From Dehalococcoidia bacterium (GTDB lineage: Bacteria > Chloroflexota > Dehalococcoidia > UBA2979): a DNA stretch of 5,581 nucleotides. Under the pieces are notes generated by a model that worked only from the letters and a program-made list of their open reading frames with translations, did no database searches and was not told the origin of the DNA. The stretch is taken from NCBI GenBank assembly GCA_018700215.1, contig JABIST010000248.1, forward strand, positions 1-5,581, in the 5' to 3' direction. Each line of letters begins with the position of its first letter. Within the stretch, counting starts at the first letter, position 1. A program made the translations under genes and the position numbers. Below, in pieces: positions 5,087 to 5,581 of this stretch.

Positions 5087-5581
5087 ATGGCGTACGAGAA
5101 TCTGAAGTTCGAGTTGGCGGATGGGGTGGCGTTGGTGACGCTGAACCGGCCGGAGCGGTTGAACGCGCTGAGCCCGGGGCTGGTGCACGAGTTGCTGGAC
5201 GTGGTTGAGAGCACGGAGCGGGACGACGATGTTCGGGTGCTGGTGCTGACGGGGGAGGGTCGGGGGTTCTGCGCGGGGGCGGATGTGCTGGCCAGCGCTG
5301 AAGAGCGCGAGGCGGACAAGGATCTGGATGAGCGCGACGGGTACCGTCGGATGATGGAGGGGCCGATCGGGCACTGGGGGGTGCTGTATTCGGCGCTGGC
5401 GCGCTATCCGAAGCCGATCATCGCGGCGGTGAATGGAGTGACGGCGGGGGCAGGGCTGTCGCTGGCGACGGTGGCGGACATTCGAATCGCCTCGACGGCG
5501 GCGCGGTTCATCGCGGTGTTCATTCGTCGAGGGCTGGTGCCGGACACGGGGACGAGCTGGCATCTGCCGCAATTGATCGGA
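5087..5581 (+). CDS. Enoyl-CoA hydratase/isomerase family protein (crotonase fold), 5' part only
   Basis: The 165 residues visible belong to the crotonase superfamily, cytoplasmic enzymes acting on acyl-CoA thioesters. The N-terminal strand reads VALVTLNRPERLNALS (14-29). The first oxyanion-hole segment is GRGFCAGADV (58-67). The second is IIAAVNGVTAGAGLSLA (111-127), and RGLVPDTGTSWHLP follows at 148-161. The classical hydratase glutamates are replaced: Ser125 in GAGLSLA and Phe145 four residues before RRG. Asp153 in LVPD matches the catalytic aspartate of PaaG-type isomerases, whose segments are similar (AAVNGVAAGAG, LIPDCGGTW). An isomerase-type reaction is therefore more likely than simple hydration, but the substrate is unknown. 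The ATG at 5087 is set by GGAGGG seven bases upstream. The gene runs off the window; about 95-100 residues of the usual 260 are missing. G-ending codons dominate, as in the transporter genes. Confidence 0.9.
   Translation, partial: MAYENLKFELADGVALVTLNRPERLNALSPGLVHELLDVVESTERDDDVRVLVLTGEGRGFCAGADVLASAEEREADKDLDERDGYRRMMEGPIGHWGVLYSALARYPKPIIAAVNGVTAGAGLSLATVADIRIASTAARFIAVFIRRGLVPDTGTSWHLPQLIG

Noticed and set aside
1..5581. CRISPR array, tRNA/rRNA genes, insertion sequences, prophage or toxin-antitoxin genes
   Set aside because: No repeat-spacer pattern, cloverleaf, transposase motif or terminal repeats were seen. All sizeable open regions are explained by the listed genes.

Overview
This high-GC bacterial window holds four complete or nearly complete genes and one gene cut by the right edge. 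It contains three genes of a peptide/nickel-type ABC importer on the + strand, a convergent M23-type metallopeptidase gene on the - strand, and the start of a crotonase-family (enoyl-CoA hydratase/isomerase) gene on the + strand. The substrate-binding protein has a combined twin-arginine and lipoprotein leader (RR at residues 14-15, lipobox LIGC at 33-36). With the gene content and base composition, this recalls binding proteins of Chloroflexota (SAR202/Dehalococcoidia-like) or related high-GC lineages. That placement is inference from memory of such leaders, not a demonstrated assignment.

Layout. Positions 1-46 may hold the last codons of an upstream gene. Positions 47-290 are a non-coding leader with two dyads and no convincing sigma-70 promoter. 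Positions 291-2021 encode the substrate-binding lipoprotein. Positions 2022-2153 separate it from the permeases and carry two consecutive hairpins; the first has a perfect 16-bp stem. Positions 2154-3110 and 3114-4016 encode the two transmembrane subunits (DppB-like, then DppC-like), spaced for coupled translation. No ATP-binding subunits are present here. The second permease gene meets the - strand peptidase gene tail to tail, with 4 bases between the stops. The peptidase and the crotonase gene diverge from a 241-base intergenic region (4846-5086) that is locally AT-rich and contains several dyads.

How the genes work together. The binding protein should capture a solute, typically an oligopeptide or similar compound, at the outer face of the membrane and deliver it to the permease pair. 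The ATPases must come from elsewhere. The hairpins after the binding-protein gene fit the usual pattern of making more binding protein than permease. I see no sequence-based link from the peptidase or the crotonase to the transporter.

Main observations. Wobble-position G/C choice flips with gene strand (GTG, GCG, ACG, CTG in + strand genes; GTC, GCC, ACC, CTC in the - strand gene), so the + strand is G-rich throughout; this looks like replication-strand skew. The peptidase start is better placed at 4845 than at 4893, and the protein has no visible export signal. The crotonase lacks both hydratase glutamates but keeps a PaaG-type aspartate. I found no convincing evidence of a previously undescribed system.
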